Positions 9,602 through 18,554 of a stretch of 64,000 bases of DNA are shown here, one piece after another (the stretch's first letter is position 1; the number at the start of each line of letters is the position of its first letter). The translations under genes and the position numbers were made by a program. Source of the DNA: Micromonospora parastrephiae (GTDB lineage Bacteria; Actinomycetota; Actinomycetes; Mycobacteriales; Micromonosporaceae). The notes under the pieces are model-generated. The model saw only the letters and a list, made by a program, of their open reading frames with translations. It was not told the DNA's origin and searched no databases. The DNA lies in the NCBI RefSeq assembly GCF_016802865.1, contig NZ_JAEVHM010000012.1, forward strand, positions 1 to 64,000, in the 5' to 3' direction.

Positions 9602-10035
9602 GGTCACGGTCGCGTACGTCTCAGCGGTGGCCGGCGGCGTTGATGGTGCGCCGTGGGCCGGGCGCGCCCGCTGGGCCCGCCACCCGAGCGAGGACACCAC
9701 GCAGTGCCACCGGTTGGTAACGTGGCGGCAGTTACGCGGTGATGGTCGCCAAAGTCCCAGGGGGTCGACGTGTGGGTCGATGCTGCCGCGTTGGACGCGG
9801 CGGACCGCCGCCTCGACGAATGGGAGACGGCAGCAGTCCGCGACCCGCACCGCCCGGCAGATCAGGGACACCACCCGGGCCGCCCACGCCGATCTGCTCA
9901 AGCGCCGAATGATCCTGGGTAGTGGAGTGTCTGCCAGTCCGCCGACTGGCGGCCCGGGTCGCGACCACGCACGTGGAACGAGCACCGAAGCGGCTCCCAC
10001 CACAGGTTTCGGGAGTTGAACGGTACGATGCGCCC
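9602..10035. other. 434-bp stretch without a convincing gene
   Basis: Several short open frames exist but none looks like a complete protein. A GTG at 9770 opens a 50-codon frame beginning VWVDAAALDAADRRLDEWE. That start resembles small YbaB-like or ESX-associated actinobacterial proteins, but it degenerates after about 25 residues. A different frame then reads ARQIRDTTRAAHADLLKRR. This may be a decayed gene (weak inference). Confidence 0.4.
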
Positions 10036-10590
10036 ATGAGCTCAGAGGCGGTTGGCAGGTATATGCCCCCGGTCGTGACGCTCGACGACCTCACGGCGAT
10101 GATGGCCGCAGACGAAAACCACAGGTACGAAATCAGCCCCGAGGGAGTCGTCTCGATCATGCCGCCGCCGGGATATGCCCACGCGATCATCGCGACCCGG
10201 CTCATGGTCTGGCTCACGCAGGGCGGTGTCCCGGCCGACCGCGTCGCCCAAGCCGTCGGGCTGCGGATACCCGGCCGTGACGGCGGTGTCGGCGGACGGA
10301 TCCCCGACCTCGTCGTGTGGAGCAAGCCGCAGGCCGACGGGGTCTGGTTGCCGGTCGCGGACGTGCTCCTCGTGATCGAGATCGTCTCGCCCGGCTCCGA
10401 GGGGGTCGACACGGTGACGAAGCGCAGCGAGTACGCCGCCGCGGGCATTCCCCAGTACTGGGTGGTAGATCAGGATTTGGCGCAGACCGTCACCATGCAC
10501 CGCCTGGACGGCGGCGAGTACGCGGCACGCGCGACCATGCCGCTCGCCTGGGTCCTCAACACGGCCCTCGATGAGCACGACCTCGGCTGA
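10036..10590 (+). CDS. Uma2 family (DUF820) putative endonuclease
   Basis: A 184-residue cytoplasmic protein starting at ATG 10036 (MSSEAVGRYMPPVVTLDDL). Uma2 proteins have a PD-(D/E)XK nuclease fold. Visible here are the ENHRYEISPEGVVSIMPPPG entry, GRIPDLVVW (metal-binding Asp), LLVIEIVSPGSEGVD (catalytic Glu) and TKRSEYAAAGIPQYWVVD (Lys and the AGIPxYWxVD signature). The family is very common in actinobacteria and cyanobacteria, with no settled biological role. An in-frame extension to 9922 has no family support. The 3' end overlaps the following truncated DUF218 frame by 20 bases. Confidence 0.92.
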   Translation: MSSEAVGRYMPPVVTLDDLTAMMAADENHRYEISPEGVVSIMPPPGYAHAIIATRLMVWLTQGGVPADRVAQAVGLRIPGRDGGVGGRIPDLVVWSKPQADGVWLPVADVLLVIEIVSPGSEGVDTVTKRSEYAAAGIPQYWVVDQDLAQTVTMHRLDGGEYAARATMPLAWVLNTALDEHDLG

Positions 10591-11005
10591 ACGGCCCGTC
10601 CCGACCAGGACAGGAATGGTTCGTGGCATGCGGGGACGATTGATCGCGGCCAGCTGGCTGGTCGAGAGGGGCGTGCCGGCGCGCAGGGTCGTACTCGACC
10701 ACGCCGGGTTCGACACGTACGACTCGTGTGCGCGGGCGGAACGGATCTTCGGGGTGCGGCGGGCGACGGTGGTGACCCAGTCCTTCCACCTGCCACGCGC
10801 GGTGGCGCTGTGCCGGCGTCTCGGCATCGACGCCAACGGCGTGGGCGACGACAGCGCCAGGCGGTACGCCCAGACGTGGTGGTTCAGCTCGTCCCGGGAG
10901 TACGGCGCCTGCCTGAAGGCGGCGGTCGAGTTGCTGTCCGGCCGGGATCCCGCTCACCTCGGCCGCCGGGAGACCGGTGTCGACGACGCGCTGCGCGACG
11001 GCTGA
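10571..11005 (+). pseudogene. N-terminally truncated DUF218 (SanA/YdcF-like) gene
   Basis: The 144-residue frame matches only the second half of DUF218 proteins: AASWLVERGVPARRVVLDHAGFDTYDSCARAERIFGV, then ATVVTQSFHLPRAVALCRRLGI and GVGDDSARRYAQ. SanA/YdcF proteins are normally about 200-220 residues with an N-terminal membrane anchor and an alpha/beta core containing a V-x-x-V-L-G-A strand. All of that is missing, because the upstream DNA is the Uma2 gene. The start inside the Uma2 3' end is therefore a by-product of a junction, and the gene is probably non-functional. No frameshift within the remaining part was seen. Confidence 0.65.
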
Positions 11006-11011
11006 CGAGGG

Positions 11012-12030
11012 TCACGACCGGGGTGGCCCCGCGCTGTCGCGTTCGACGAGTTCGGTGGCGAGTTCGACCCGTGGGCTCTCCACCTTCTCTCCCCCGGCGA
11101 GCCGCAGGATGGTCCGCGCGGCCATCATGCCCATCTCGGCGAGAGGCTGACGGACCGTGGTCAGCGGCGGCGAGCACCAGCGGACCTCGGGCAGGTCGTC
11201 GAAGCCGACCACGCTGATGTCGTCCGGCACCCGCAGGCCGCTCTTGCGGACCGCCTCGTAGACGCCGAGCGCCATCTGGTCGCTGGCGGCGAAGATGGCG
11301 GTGGGCGGGTCGGGCAGGGTCAGCAGCTGCGTACCGGCGGTGTAGCCGGCCTCGTGGTAGAAGTTGCCGGGCCGGATGAGGGCGTCGTCGACGGCGATGC
11401 CGGCGGCGCCGAGGGCGGCCCGGTAGCCGTCGAGTCGGGCCCTGCTGCACATCAGGTGCGGTGGGCCGGCGATGAAGCCGATGCGACGGTGGCCGAGGCC
11501 GATCAGGTACTGGCTGGCGCTGAGGCTGCCGCCCAGTTGGTGGCGCCGATGGTGGGTGATTCCTGCGGGTCGACGCCGGCGGGGTCGATGATGACCACCG
11601 GGAGATGCAGCCGGCGCAGCTCGGCCTGCAGTGGTGGGTTCACCATCGAGGTCACGAAGATGACGCCCTCGGTGGAGCGGGTGCGCATGTTGTCGAGCCA
11701 CTGTTTGGCCGACGAGATGCGCCAGTGGATGGCCGAGACGACGGTCCCGACACCACTGCTTCGCGCGACGTCCTCCACCCCACGGATGATCTCCACAGCC
11801 CACGGGCTGTCGAGGTCGTTGAAGACCAGGTCGATGAGTGCGGCGTCGTCGCGCCGGGCCGGTGACCGCCGGCGGTAGCCGTGGTGGTTGAGCAGGGCCT
11901 CGACACGTTCCCGGGTGTCCGGGGCGACGTCGGAGCGTCCGTTGATGACCCGGGAGACCGTGGGCACCGAAACACCGGCCAGCCGCGCGATCATGGCAAT
12001 GGTGACATTTCGGCCGTTGTCGGAGCCCAC
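11012..12030 (-). CDS. LacI-family sugar-responsive repressor (frame interrupted once)
   Basis: Restored length is 339 residues, typical of LacI/GalR. The N-terminal HTH (residues 8-55) reads VTIAMIARLAGVSVPTVSRVINGRSDVAPDTRERV. The periplasmic-binding-like effector domain includes EGVIFVTS, YLIGLGHRRIGFIAGP, PTAIFAASDQMALGVYEA and DDISVVGFDDLPEVRWCSPPLTTVRQP. At about 11529 the frame breaks after IGATNWA; one added base in a G pair (coding strand) joins it to GSLSASQYLIGLGHRR. It is the last gene of the operon SBP-permease-permease-LacI (16 bp after the second permease), so it likely controls that uptake locus and the divergent GH43 in response to oligosaccharides. Confidence 0.88.
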
Positions 12031-12046
12031 GGTCCGCCCTTCGTTC

Positions 12047-12883
12047 TCAGCCCTTGACGCTGCCGGTCAGGCCGCCGATGAGTTGGCGTTCGGCCACGGC
12101 GTAGAAGCCCAGTGCCGGCAGCATGGACAGCACGACGTAGGCGAGCACCCGTGCGGTGTCGTCGGCGTACTGACCCTGGAACGCCTGGACCCCGACGGGC
12201 AGGGTCCACCAGCTCTGGTCGCTGAAGACGACCAGCGGGAGCATGAAGTTGTTCCAGCTGGTCACGATGGCCAGCACCGAGACGGTGGCCAGCGCGGGAC
12301 GGGCCATCGGCAGCAGGACCCGCCAGAAGAACCCGAAGGAGCCGCATCCGTCCAGGACGGCGGCCTCCTCGACCTCGGCGGGGATGGTACGGAAGAACTG
12401 TCGCAGGATGATGATGGTGATCGGCAGCCCGAAGGCGGCCTGGGGCAGGATGACGCCCAGCGGGTTGTCCAGCAGGCCCATGCCGCGCAGTAGGACGAAC
12501 AGCGGCAGGATGGCCACCGCGAACGGGAACATCAGACCGATCGCGAACAGGGTGACCAGGAACTCGCGGCCCCGGAAGGCGTACCGCGCGAAGACGAACG
12601 CGGCCATCGCCGCCGAACCCACGACGATGAGGGTGCTGCTGACGGCGATGAGCACGCTGTTGCCGAGTTGCCGCCAGAACACCCCGTTGCCGAGGATGTC
12701 GAGGTAGTTCGGCACCCAGGGATCGGGCCAGCCCAACGGGTTGGATGACAGCTGGCCGTTGTCCTTGAAACCGCCGAGCACGCCGAACCAGACCGGCACG
12801 ACGATGAGCGCGCCGACGGCGATGCAGATGAGGTGCAGCACGAGGCTGCGGGTCCGCTGGGCGCGAACCGCCGTGGCGGTCAT
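12047..12883 (-). CDS. CUT1 ABC sugar transporter, inner-membrane permease (MalG type)
   Basis: A 278-residue polytopic membrane protein with six predicted transmembrane segments, the first at HLICIAVGALIVVPVWFGVLGG. The EAA loop that contacts the ATPase reads EEAAVLDGCGSFGFFWRVLLPMARPAL. It imports oligosaccharides together with the adjacent permease and lipoprotein. Its ATG overlaps the stop of the upstream permease by four bases (ATGA at 12880-12883). No ATPase is encoded nearby; CUT1 systems commonly share an MsiK-type ATPase encoded elsewhere (known). Confidence 0.94.
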   Translation of the reverse strand: MTATAVRAQRTRSLVLHLICIAVGALIVVPVWFGVLGGFKDNGQLSSNPLGWPDPWVPNYLDILGNGVFWRQLGNSVLIAVSSTLIVVGSAAMAAFVFARYAFRGREFLVTLFAIGLMFPFAVAILPLFVLLRGMGLLDNPLGVILPQAAFGLPITIIILRQFFRTIPAEVEEAAVLDGCGSFGFFWRVLLPMARPALATVSVLAIVTSWNNFMLPLVVFSDQSWWTLPVGVQAFQGQYADDTARVLAYVVLSMLPALGFYAVAERQLIGGLTGSVKG

Positions 12884-13878
12884 CGCTGGCCTCCCTGGTT
12901 GGTGATCGCGCCCGCGGTGTCACGACGCAGGACGATGCGCTGGTAGAAGAGGGCGAAGACGAGGCTCAGCAGGAACATGACCATGCTGATCGCGCTCGCG
13001 TAGCCGACCTCGAAGCGGCGGAAGCCGTACTGGTACATCGTGACGGCCAGGGTCTCCGAGGTGTGGATCGGGCCGCCACCGGTGAGCACCCAGACCATGT
13101 CGAACAGTTGGATGGTGCCGATGACCGACAGGAACACGCTGATCCGGATCGTCGGACCGAGCAGCGGCAGGGTGACGTGGCGGAACGCCTGCCACGCGGT
13201 GGCGCCGTCGGTGACCGCCGCCTCGGACAGCTCCTTGGGAATGCCCTGACGGGCGGCCAGGAAGAGCATCATGTAGAGGCCGAAGTACTTCCAGGACACC
13301 ACCAGGAAGACGGCGAACAGCACGGTGTCCGGGTCGGCGAAGACCGTGCCGGCGTCGGCGCCCAGCCATTGGGCGACCCCCTCGCCCAGCCCTCGGTTGG
13401 GTGAGAACACCAGGGTGAACAGGACGGCCGTGGTGACCTCGGAGAGCACGTACGGGGCGAAGAAGATCAGCCGGTAGAAGGCCCGGCCGCGGAGCGGCTG
13501 GTTGAGGAGCATGGCCAGGGCCAGCGCGGCGGGCAGCTGCACGGCCAGGGACAGCACCACCAGCACCAGGCCGCGCCACAGGTCGCCGCGGAAGGTCGGG
13601 TCGGCGAAGGCGCGGGTGTAGTTGTCCAACCCGACGAAGTTCTCCGGCAGCCCGAAGCCGTTCCACTTGTAGAGGCTGGCGTAGGCGGCCACCAGGATGG
13701 GGGCGACGACCAGCAGCAGGAACAGCGTCAGGGCAGGCGCCAGGAACACGGCGAGGACGGTGCCCCGGCCCGGCCGGGGCTGGCGGCCGCGCTTTCGCGC
13801 GGTGCCCGGCCCCGGTGCCGGCGGATCGGTCGCCGTGTCGCCGCGCCTCGTGTCTGACACGGTCGATGGCCTGGTCAT
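12880..13878 (-). CDS. CUT1 ABC sugar transporter, inner-membrane permease (MalF type)
   Basis: This 332-residue permease has a long, basic, proline-rich cytoplasmic N-terminus (about residues 1-40), then six transmembrane helices beginning VLAVFLAPALTLFLLLVVAPILVAAY. The EAA loop reads KELSEAAVTDGATAWQAFRHVTLPLLGP. YASLYKWNGFG and VGLDNYTRAF are family hallmarks. Start ATG is 13876-13878. It is translationally coupled to the second permease and lies 52 bases after the solute-binding lipoprotein gene. Confidence 0.94.
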   Translation of the reverse strand: MTRPSTVSDTRRGDTATDPPAPGPGTARKRGRQPRPGRGTVLAVFLAPALTLFLLLVVAPILVAAYASLYKWNGFGLPENFVGLDNYTRAFADPTFRGDLWRGLVLVVLSLAVQLPAALALAMLLNQPLRGRAFYRLIFFAPYVLSEVTTAVLFTLVFSPNRGLGEGVAQWLGADAGTVFADPDTVLFAVFLVVSWKYFGLYMMLFLAARQGIPKELSEAAVTDGATAWQAFRHVTLPLLGPTIRISVFLSVIGTIQLFDMVWVLTGGGPIHTSETLAVTMYQYGFRRFEVGYASAISMVMFLLSLVFALFYQRIVLRRDTAGAITNQGGQR

Positions 13879-13930
13879 GCCTGCTCCACTCGGGTTCTAC
13901 GGCCGGCTACGGATGGGTGACGGGTCACGG

Positions 13931-15222
13931 TCAGACGGTCTTTGCCACCTGCGTGATGTCCTTGAGGATCGCCGCGGGCGCCTTCTTGCCGGCGATGATC
14001 TCGGCGACGCTGTCGTTGATCTGCTGCCCCAGCGCGGGCGCGTACGCCTGGTCGAGGTACAGCTGGAAGCCGGTGTTCTTGGCCAGGGTCTCCGCGACGA
14101 CCTTGTTGTTGGGGTCGGCGATGGCCGAGGTGGCGTCCTTGACGGTCGGCAGCACCGCCCCGGTCTGCGCGGACCGACGCTGGTTGTCGACGCTGAGCAG
14201 GAACTTCAGGAAGTCGATGGTGGCAGCCGGCGCGTCCTTGCCGACGGCGAAACCGTTGCCGCCGCCGAAGACCTCCGTGGCGGAGCCCTTGCCGCCGTCC
14301 ACCGCGGGGAACGGGAAGAAGCCGAGCTTGTCGCCGATGCCCTTCTTGCTGGTGGAGCTGGACGCCTGGACCGCCGGCGCCCACTGCCCCATCAGCTCCA
14401 TGGCCGCCTTGCCGTTGCCCATGGTGGCGGCCTGCCCGTCGGGCGAGCCGAACTCGGCGCCGAGGAAGCCCTTCTGGAAGGGCTGCAGGTCGACGAGTTC
14501 CTTGAGTCGCTCACCCGCGGCGGCGAGGTCCGGGGTGTCGAAGTTCTTGTCGTCGACGGCCTTCTGCAGCGCGCCGACGCCGCCGATGCGCATCGCGAGG
14601 TAGGACCAGTAGAAGTGGGCCGGCCACTTGTCCTTGCCGGCCAGGGCGACCGGGGTGATGCCGGCGGTCTTGAGCTTGCGGACCACGTCGAGCAGGCCGG
14701 CCCAGGTGGTGGGGGTCTCGGTGACACCGGCGCGGGTGAAGAGCTCCTTGTTGTACCAGAACCCGACCATGCCGATGTCGAACGGGATGCCGTAGATCTT
14801 GCCGTCGATCGTGTACGGCTGCATGGCGGCGGGCAGGATCCCGGCGACCAGATCCTTCACGTCGTCGGTGAGGTCCTTGACGAGGCCCGCGTCGACCTGC
14901 TGCTTGAGCACGCCGCCGCCCCAGGACTGGAACAAATCCGGCGGGTCGCCGGCCTGGGTGGCGGTGGTGAGCTTGGCCTTGAATGCCTCGTTCTCCAGCG
15001 GCTGGATGGTGAACGTCACGTTGCTGTGCGCGGTCTTGTACTCATTGGCCATGGCCGCCCAGACCGGCAGCATCGGCTCGGTGTTCTGGATGTGCCACCA
15101 GTTGATGGCCTGCGGAGCGTTCGGGTCGTCCGACTCTCCATCGCTGCATGCGCTGAGCAGGTAGGCGCCGGCGCCGCGCCGGCGAGGCCGAGCAGCGTTC
15201 GGCGGGAAAGGTGCGCTGTCAT
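13931..15222 (-). CDS. Extracellular sugar-binding lipoprotein (frame interrupted in the signal peptide)
   Basis: This solute-binding component of the CUT1 transporter has a restored length of 430 residues. From ATG 15222 it reads MTAHLSRRTLLGLAGA; the frame then breaks at about 15173-15180 in alternating GGC/GCC sequence. One added base gives GAGAYLLSAC, a normal lipobox with the lipidated Cys, followed by SDGESDDPNAPQ. The mature type-1 fold shows INWWHIQNTEPMLPVW, PPDLFQSWGGGVLKQQ, YGIPFDIGMVGFWYNKELF and FGGGNGFAVGKDAP. The RRTLLGLAG start also fits a twin-arginine-like leader, common in actinobacterial binding proteins. Two copies of TCCGGAA-C/G-TTTCA lie in the divergent promoter region with the GH43 gene. 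Confidence 0.9.
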
Positions 15223-15292
15223 GATCCATCCCTTCGGGGACTCACGGGGTGCTCGGACGCCGGCCGAGCCGGCAAGGGTTCGAACCTGGATC

Positions 15293-15305
15293 TCCGGAAC
15301 TTTCA
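15293..15305. promoter_or_regulatory. Putative operator copy 1, TCCGGAACTTTCA
   Basis: Matches the copy at 15438-15450 in 12 of 13 bases. Both lie in the 249-bp divergent region between the binding-protein gene and the GH43 gene. This copy is placed to control the transporter operon. Candidate binding site of the LacI protein at 11012-12030 (inference). Confidence 0.5.
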
Positions 15306-15430
15306 TTGCTTCGCCGGTATTACCGATCGATGGCGGGGACGCTACGAGCAAGTTCCCCACCGGTCAAGACCCTCTGTCCTATCGCGCGAAGACCGGCTAG
15401 CGTAGGCAGGACTTCCAGTCATCCTGGACC

Positions 15431-15450
15431 GCAAGTTTCCGGAAGTTTCA
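15431..15450. promoter_or_regulatory. Putative operator copy 2 upstream of GH43
   Basis: Contains TCCGGAAGTTTCA (15438-15450), the palindromic core TTCCGGAA and a direct repeat of AAGTTTC on either side of CGG. It ends 21 bases before the GH43 start. Confidence 0.55.
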
Positions 15451-15471
15451 GAGTCACCCAGAGGAGCCTTC

Positions 15472-17097
15472 GTGTCGACCGACACCGCTGACGTGGCGAC
15501 CGCTGCCCGGTCGATCCGCAATCCCGTCCTCGCCGGGTTCCACCCGGATCCGTCGATCCTGCGCGTCGGCGACGACTTCTACCTGGCCACCTCGACCTTC
15601 GAGTGGTATCCGGGGGTACGGATACACCACTCCCGCGATCTCGTGAACTGGCGCACCCTCGGCGGCATCATCACCGACCGTCGCCTGCTCGACCTGCGGG
15701 GCTGCGGCGACTCCAACGGCGTGTGGGCGCCCGACCTGACCTACCACGACGGCGAGTTCCACCTCGTCTACAGCGATGTGGCGAGCTTCGCCAGCGGCTA
15801 CTGGGACCCGCAGAACTTCCTGGTCACCGCCCCGGACATCGCCGGCCCCTGGTCGGATCCGGTGAAGCTGCACGGGCGCGGTTTCGACGCCGCACTGTTC
15901 CACGACGACGACGGCACCAGCTGGCTGTTGAGCATGAGCGCGGACTGGCGGCCCGGCCGGGACCGCTTCGGCGGCATCGAGATCCAGCAGTACGACCGGG
16001 CCGCGCGCCGGCTCGTCGGGCGGCCCCGCATCCTGTTCACCGGCACTCCGGTCGGGGTCACCGAGGGGCCGCACCTGTACCGCCACGACGGCTGGTACTG
16101 GCTGATCACCGCCGAGGGCGGCACCAGCTGGGAGCACCAGGTCACCGTGGCGCGCTCGCGGGAGCTGTTCGGGCCGTACGAGGTGGACCCGGACGGGCCG
16201 CTGCTCACCTCCGTCGGCCGGCCCGATCTGCGGTTGCAGAAGGCGGGGCACGGCAGCCTGGTCCGTACCCAGGACGGCGAGTGGTACCTGGCCCACCTGG
16301 TCGGGCGCCCCTACTCCCCGCTGGGCAGCTGCGTGCTGGGCAGGGAGACCGCGATCCAGCGGGTCGACTGGCCGTCCGGCGGCTGGCCCCGGGTCCCGGG
16401 CGGCGTGCCCGCCGATGAGGTTGCCGCACCCGACCTGCCCACGCACCCGTGGCCGGCGGAGCCGGTCACCGACCACTTCGACGACGCCGAGCTGGGTCAC
16501 TGCTGGTCGACGCTGCGACGACCGGCCACCACGGACTGGGTCGACCTGCGAACCCGCCCGTCGCACCTGCGCATCCACGGTGGACAGTCCCCCGTCGGCC
16601 GGCAGGCGCCCAGTCTTGTCGCGCGGCGCGTCGGCGCCACCCACTGCTCGCTGGAGACCGTGGTCGAGTTCGACCCGGTCGACCACCGTCAGCTCGCCGG
16701 GATCACCGCCTACTACAACACCCTCAACTGGCACCACCTCTACCTCACCCGGGCGGACGACGGGCGCACGGTGCTGGAGCTGCTCAGCTCCGACAACGGG
16801 CGGCGCACCCCGTACCCCGACCTGACCGTCGACGCGAGCGGCGTCACCCGGGTCGGCCTGCGGGCGGTGTTCGACGGGCCGGTGGTGCGTTTCGACTACG
16901 ACCTCGGCGCCGGCTGGCAGCGGTTGTCCGTCGACCTGGACGCGACGATCCTGTCCGACGAGCACGCCGCGCTGATCATCGACGGGGAACCGGCGGCGTG
17001 GGGCTTCACCGGGGCGTTCCTCGGCCTGTGGGTGCAGGACCTCGGCGGCGACGGTGTGCACGCCGACTTCGACCTGGCCACGTACCGGGAGCACTGA
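15472..17097 (+). CDS. Intracellular GH43 beta-xylosidase/alpha-arabinofuranosidase
   Basis: A 541-residue enzyme without a signal peptide, so it likely cleaves imported xylo- or arabino-oligosaccharides in the cytoplasm. GTG at 15472 follows GAGGAGCC. The five-bladed propeller (16-310) shows NPVLAGFHPDPSILRVGDDFYLATSTFEW (catalytic base Asp26), GVWAPDLTYHDG, a SADW region, and VTEGPHLYRHDGWYWLI (acid Glu). The second half (about 330-541) is the concanavalin-like C-terminal domain of GH43 beta-xylosidases (WSTLRRP, SLVARRVGATHCSLETVVEFDP, ITAYYNTLNWHHLYLT, GFTGAFLGLWVQDL). Divergent from the CUT1 operon: a complete uptake and degradation module. Confidence 0.94.
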   Translation: MSTDTADVATAARSIRNPVLAGFHPDPSILRVGDDFYLATSTFEWYPGVRIHHSRDLVNWRTLGGIITDRRLLDLRGCGDSNGVWAPDLTYHDGEFHLVYSDVASFASGYWDPQNFLVTAPDIAGPWSDPVKLHGRGFDAALFHDDDGTSWLLSMSADWRPGRDRFGGIEIQQYDRAARRLVGRPRILFTGTPVGVTEGPHLYRHDGWYWLITAEGGTSWEHQVTVARSRELFGPYEVDPDGPLLTSVGRPDLRLQKAGHGSLVRTQDGEWYLAHLVGRPYSPLGSCVLGRETAIQRVDWPSGGWPRVPGGVPADEVAAPDLPTHPWPAEPVTDHFDDAELGHCWSTLRRPATTDWVDLRTRPSHLRIHGGQSPVGRQAPSLVARRVGATHCSLETVVEFDPVDHRQLAGITAYYNTLNWHHLYLTRADDGRTVLELLSSDNGRRTPYPDLTVDASGVTRVGLRAVFDGPVVRFDYDLGAGWQRLSVDLDATILSDEHAALIIDGEPAAWGFTGAFLGLWVQDLGGDGVHADFDLATYREH

Positions 17098-17104
17098 GCC
17101 ACGC

Positions 17105-17134
17105 GGACGGCACCCGCGGGGGCGGGTGCCGTCC
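17105..17134. terminator. Hairpin terminator after GH43
   Basis: Perfect 12-bp stem GGACGGCACCCG/CGGGTGCCGTCC with a six-base loop, starting eight bases after the GH43 stop. Confidence 0.87.
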
Positions 17135-17208
17135 CCATCCCGGCCGTCCGATCCGACCTGACTGGCGCCGGCGTAGGGCCGGCCCCTTCCCGCGACTTCC
17201 GGTCGCCG

Positions 17209-17237
17209 TTGACAGTTGATCGACGTACTGCTATCTG
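17209..17237 (+). promoter_or_regulatory. Sigma-70-like promoter of the chitosanase gene
   Basis: A perfect -35 box TTGACA (17209-17214), a 17-base spacer and TATCTG (17232-17237) as -10. This is the clearest housekeeping-type promoter in the window, about 100 bases before the chitosanase start. Confidence 0.7.
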
Positions 17238-17246
17238 TTAATACAG
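17235..17246. promoter_or_regulatory. Inverted repeat CTGTTAATACAG overlapping the -10 box
   Basis: CTGT-TAAT-ACAG at 17235-17246 overlaps the end of the -10 element and the expected start point, a typical repressor position. AT-rich in a very GC-rich background. Candidate operator; the regulator is unknown. Confidence 0.5.
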
Positions 17247-17337
17247 TTTCCCGATGCTCGCGGTGCCCGCCGGGGCCGATCGCCGCGCCGGGCCATCGAC
17301 CGGTCGGCGGCGTGCCGCCCCTTCCCCGAGGAACACC

Positions 17338-18540
17338 ATGGTGCGTAAGAGAACAGCCGCCTACGCCGTGGGCGGCCTGCTGATCGCCGTCGCGGCGATC
17401 GGCTACGGTCTGCCGTCGGCCAGCGCCGCGACCGCCGGCCCGATCACCGGCCTCGGCGGCAAGTGCGTCGACGTCGCCGGAGCCAACCCGGCCAACGGCA
17501 CACCGGTGCAGCTCTACGACTGCAACGGCAGCGCCGCCCAGACGTGGACGGTCGGCAACACCGACAACTCCGTCCGGTCGCTCGGCAAGTGCCTCGACGT
17601 CACCGCCGCGTCCACCGCCAACGGCGCGAAGGTGCAGCTGTACGACTGCAACAACACCGCCGCCCAGAAGTGGACCGCCAGCAACGGCGCGCTCGTCAAC
17701 ACCGGCTCCGGCAAGTGCCTCGACGTCACCGACCGGAGCACGGCCAACGGCACCCGGTTGCAGATCTGGACCTGCGGGGGCACGTCCAACCAGCTGTGGA
17801 CCCTGCCCGGTGGCGGAACGTCCACTCCCACCACCCCGGCGGGCACCAACCTGGACGACCCGGCGAAGAAGGACGTCGCCATGCAGCTCGTCTCGGCGGC
17901 GGAGAACTCCTCGCTCGACTGGCGCGCGCAGTTCTCCTACATCGAGGACATCGGCGACGGGCGCGGCTACACCGCCGGCATCATCGGCTTCTGCTCCGGC
18001 ACCGGCGACATGCTGGAGCTGGTCGAGGCGTACACCCGGACGAAGCCGGGCAACGTCCTGGCCGGCTACCTGCCGGCGCTGCGCGCGGTCAACGGCACCG
18101 ACTCGCACGCCGGCCTCGACCCCAACTTCCGCCGCGACTGGCAGACCGCGGCCAACGACTCCGTCTTCCGGGCCGCGCAGGAGGCCGAACGGGACCGGGT
18201 GTACTTCAACCCGTCGGTCCGCGACGGCAAGAACGACCAGGTCCGCGCGCTCGGCCAGTTCGCCTACTACGACGCGGCGGTGATGCACGGGTACGAGGGC
18301 ATGCGCCAGATCCGCAGCCGCGCCCTCGCCCGCGCGAAGCCCCCGGCGCAGGGCGGCGACGAGCGGACCTGGCTCAACGCGTTCCTCGACGAGCGGGTCA
18401 TCGAGATGAAGAAGGAGGAGGCCCACTCGGACACGTCCCGCGTCGACACCGCCCAGCGGGTGTTCCTCAACAACGGCAACTTCAACCTGAACACGCCCCT
18501 GGTGTTCGCCGTCTACGGCGAACAGTTCCGTATCGGCTAG
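17338..18540 (+). CDS. Secreted GH46 chitosanase with N-terminal CBM13
   Basis: A 400-residue extracellular enzyme cleaving chitosan. ATG 17338 follows CGAGGAAC. The signal peptide is about residues 1-31 (RKRTAAYAVGGLLIAVAAIGYGLPSASA). A ricin-B-type CBM13 spans about 35-155, with repeats KCVDVAGANPANGTPVQLYDC, KCLDVTAASTANGAKVQLYDC and KCLDVTDRSTANGTRLQIWTC. After a Thr-Pro linker the GH46 domain (about 170-400) starts NLDDPAKKDVAMQLVSAAENSSLDW, holding the catalytic Glu (AEN); the partner Asp is in SYIEDIGDGRGYTAGIIGF. QAEERDRVYF-like and DERVIEMKKEEAH segments are also typical. CBM13 in front of GH46 is a recurrent actinobacterial arrangement. Confidence 0.95.
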   Translation: MVRKRTAAYAVGGLLIAVAAIGYGLPSASAATAGPITGLGGKCVDVAGANPANGTPVQLYDCNGSAAQTWTVGNTDNSVRSLGKCLDVTAASTANGAKVQLYDCNNTAAQKWTASNGALVNTGSGKCLDVTDRSTANGTRLQIWTCGGTSNQLWTLPGGGTSTPTTPAGTNLDDPAKKDVAMQLVSAAENSSLDWRAQFSYIEDIGDGRGYTAGIIGFCSGTGDMLELVEAYTRTKPGNVLAGYLPALRAVNGTDSHAGLDPNFRRDWQTAANDSVFRAAQEAERDRVYFNPSVRDGKNDQVRALGQFAYYDAAVMHGYEGMRQIRSRALARAKPPAQGGDERTWLNAFLDERVIEMKKEEAHSDTSRVDTAQRVFLNNGNFNLNTPLVFAVYGEQFRIG

Positions 18541-18554
18541 GTCCCGCGGATCAG

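Noticed and set aside
9627-10019. 130-codon plus-strand frame
   Set aside because: Arg/Thr-rich, no domain and no ribosome site; only a short stretch looks protein-like and it is treated as possible decayed sequence.
15277-15286. GGTTCGAACC, resembling a tRNA T-arm
   Set aside because: No D-arm, anticodon arm or acceptor pairing can be drawn on either strand; it is a chance palindrome in the 5' leader of the binding-protein gene.
15454-18426. 990-codon open frame on the minus strand
   Set aside because: It runs antisense to the GH43 and GH46 genes, which have clear domains. Its translation is low-complexity Val/Gly/Arg/Asp typical of antisense frames in high-GC DNA.
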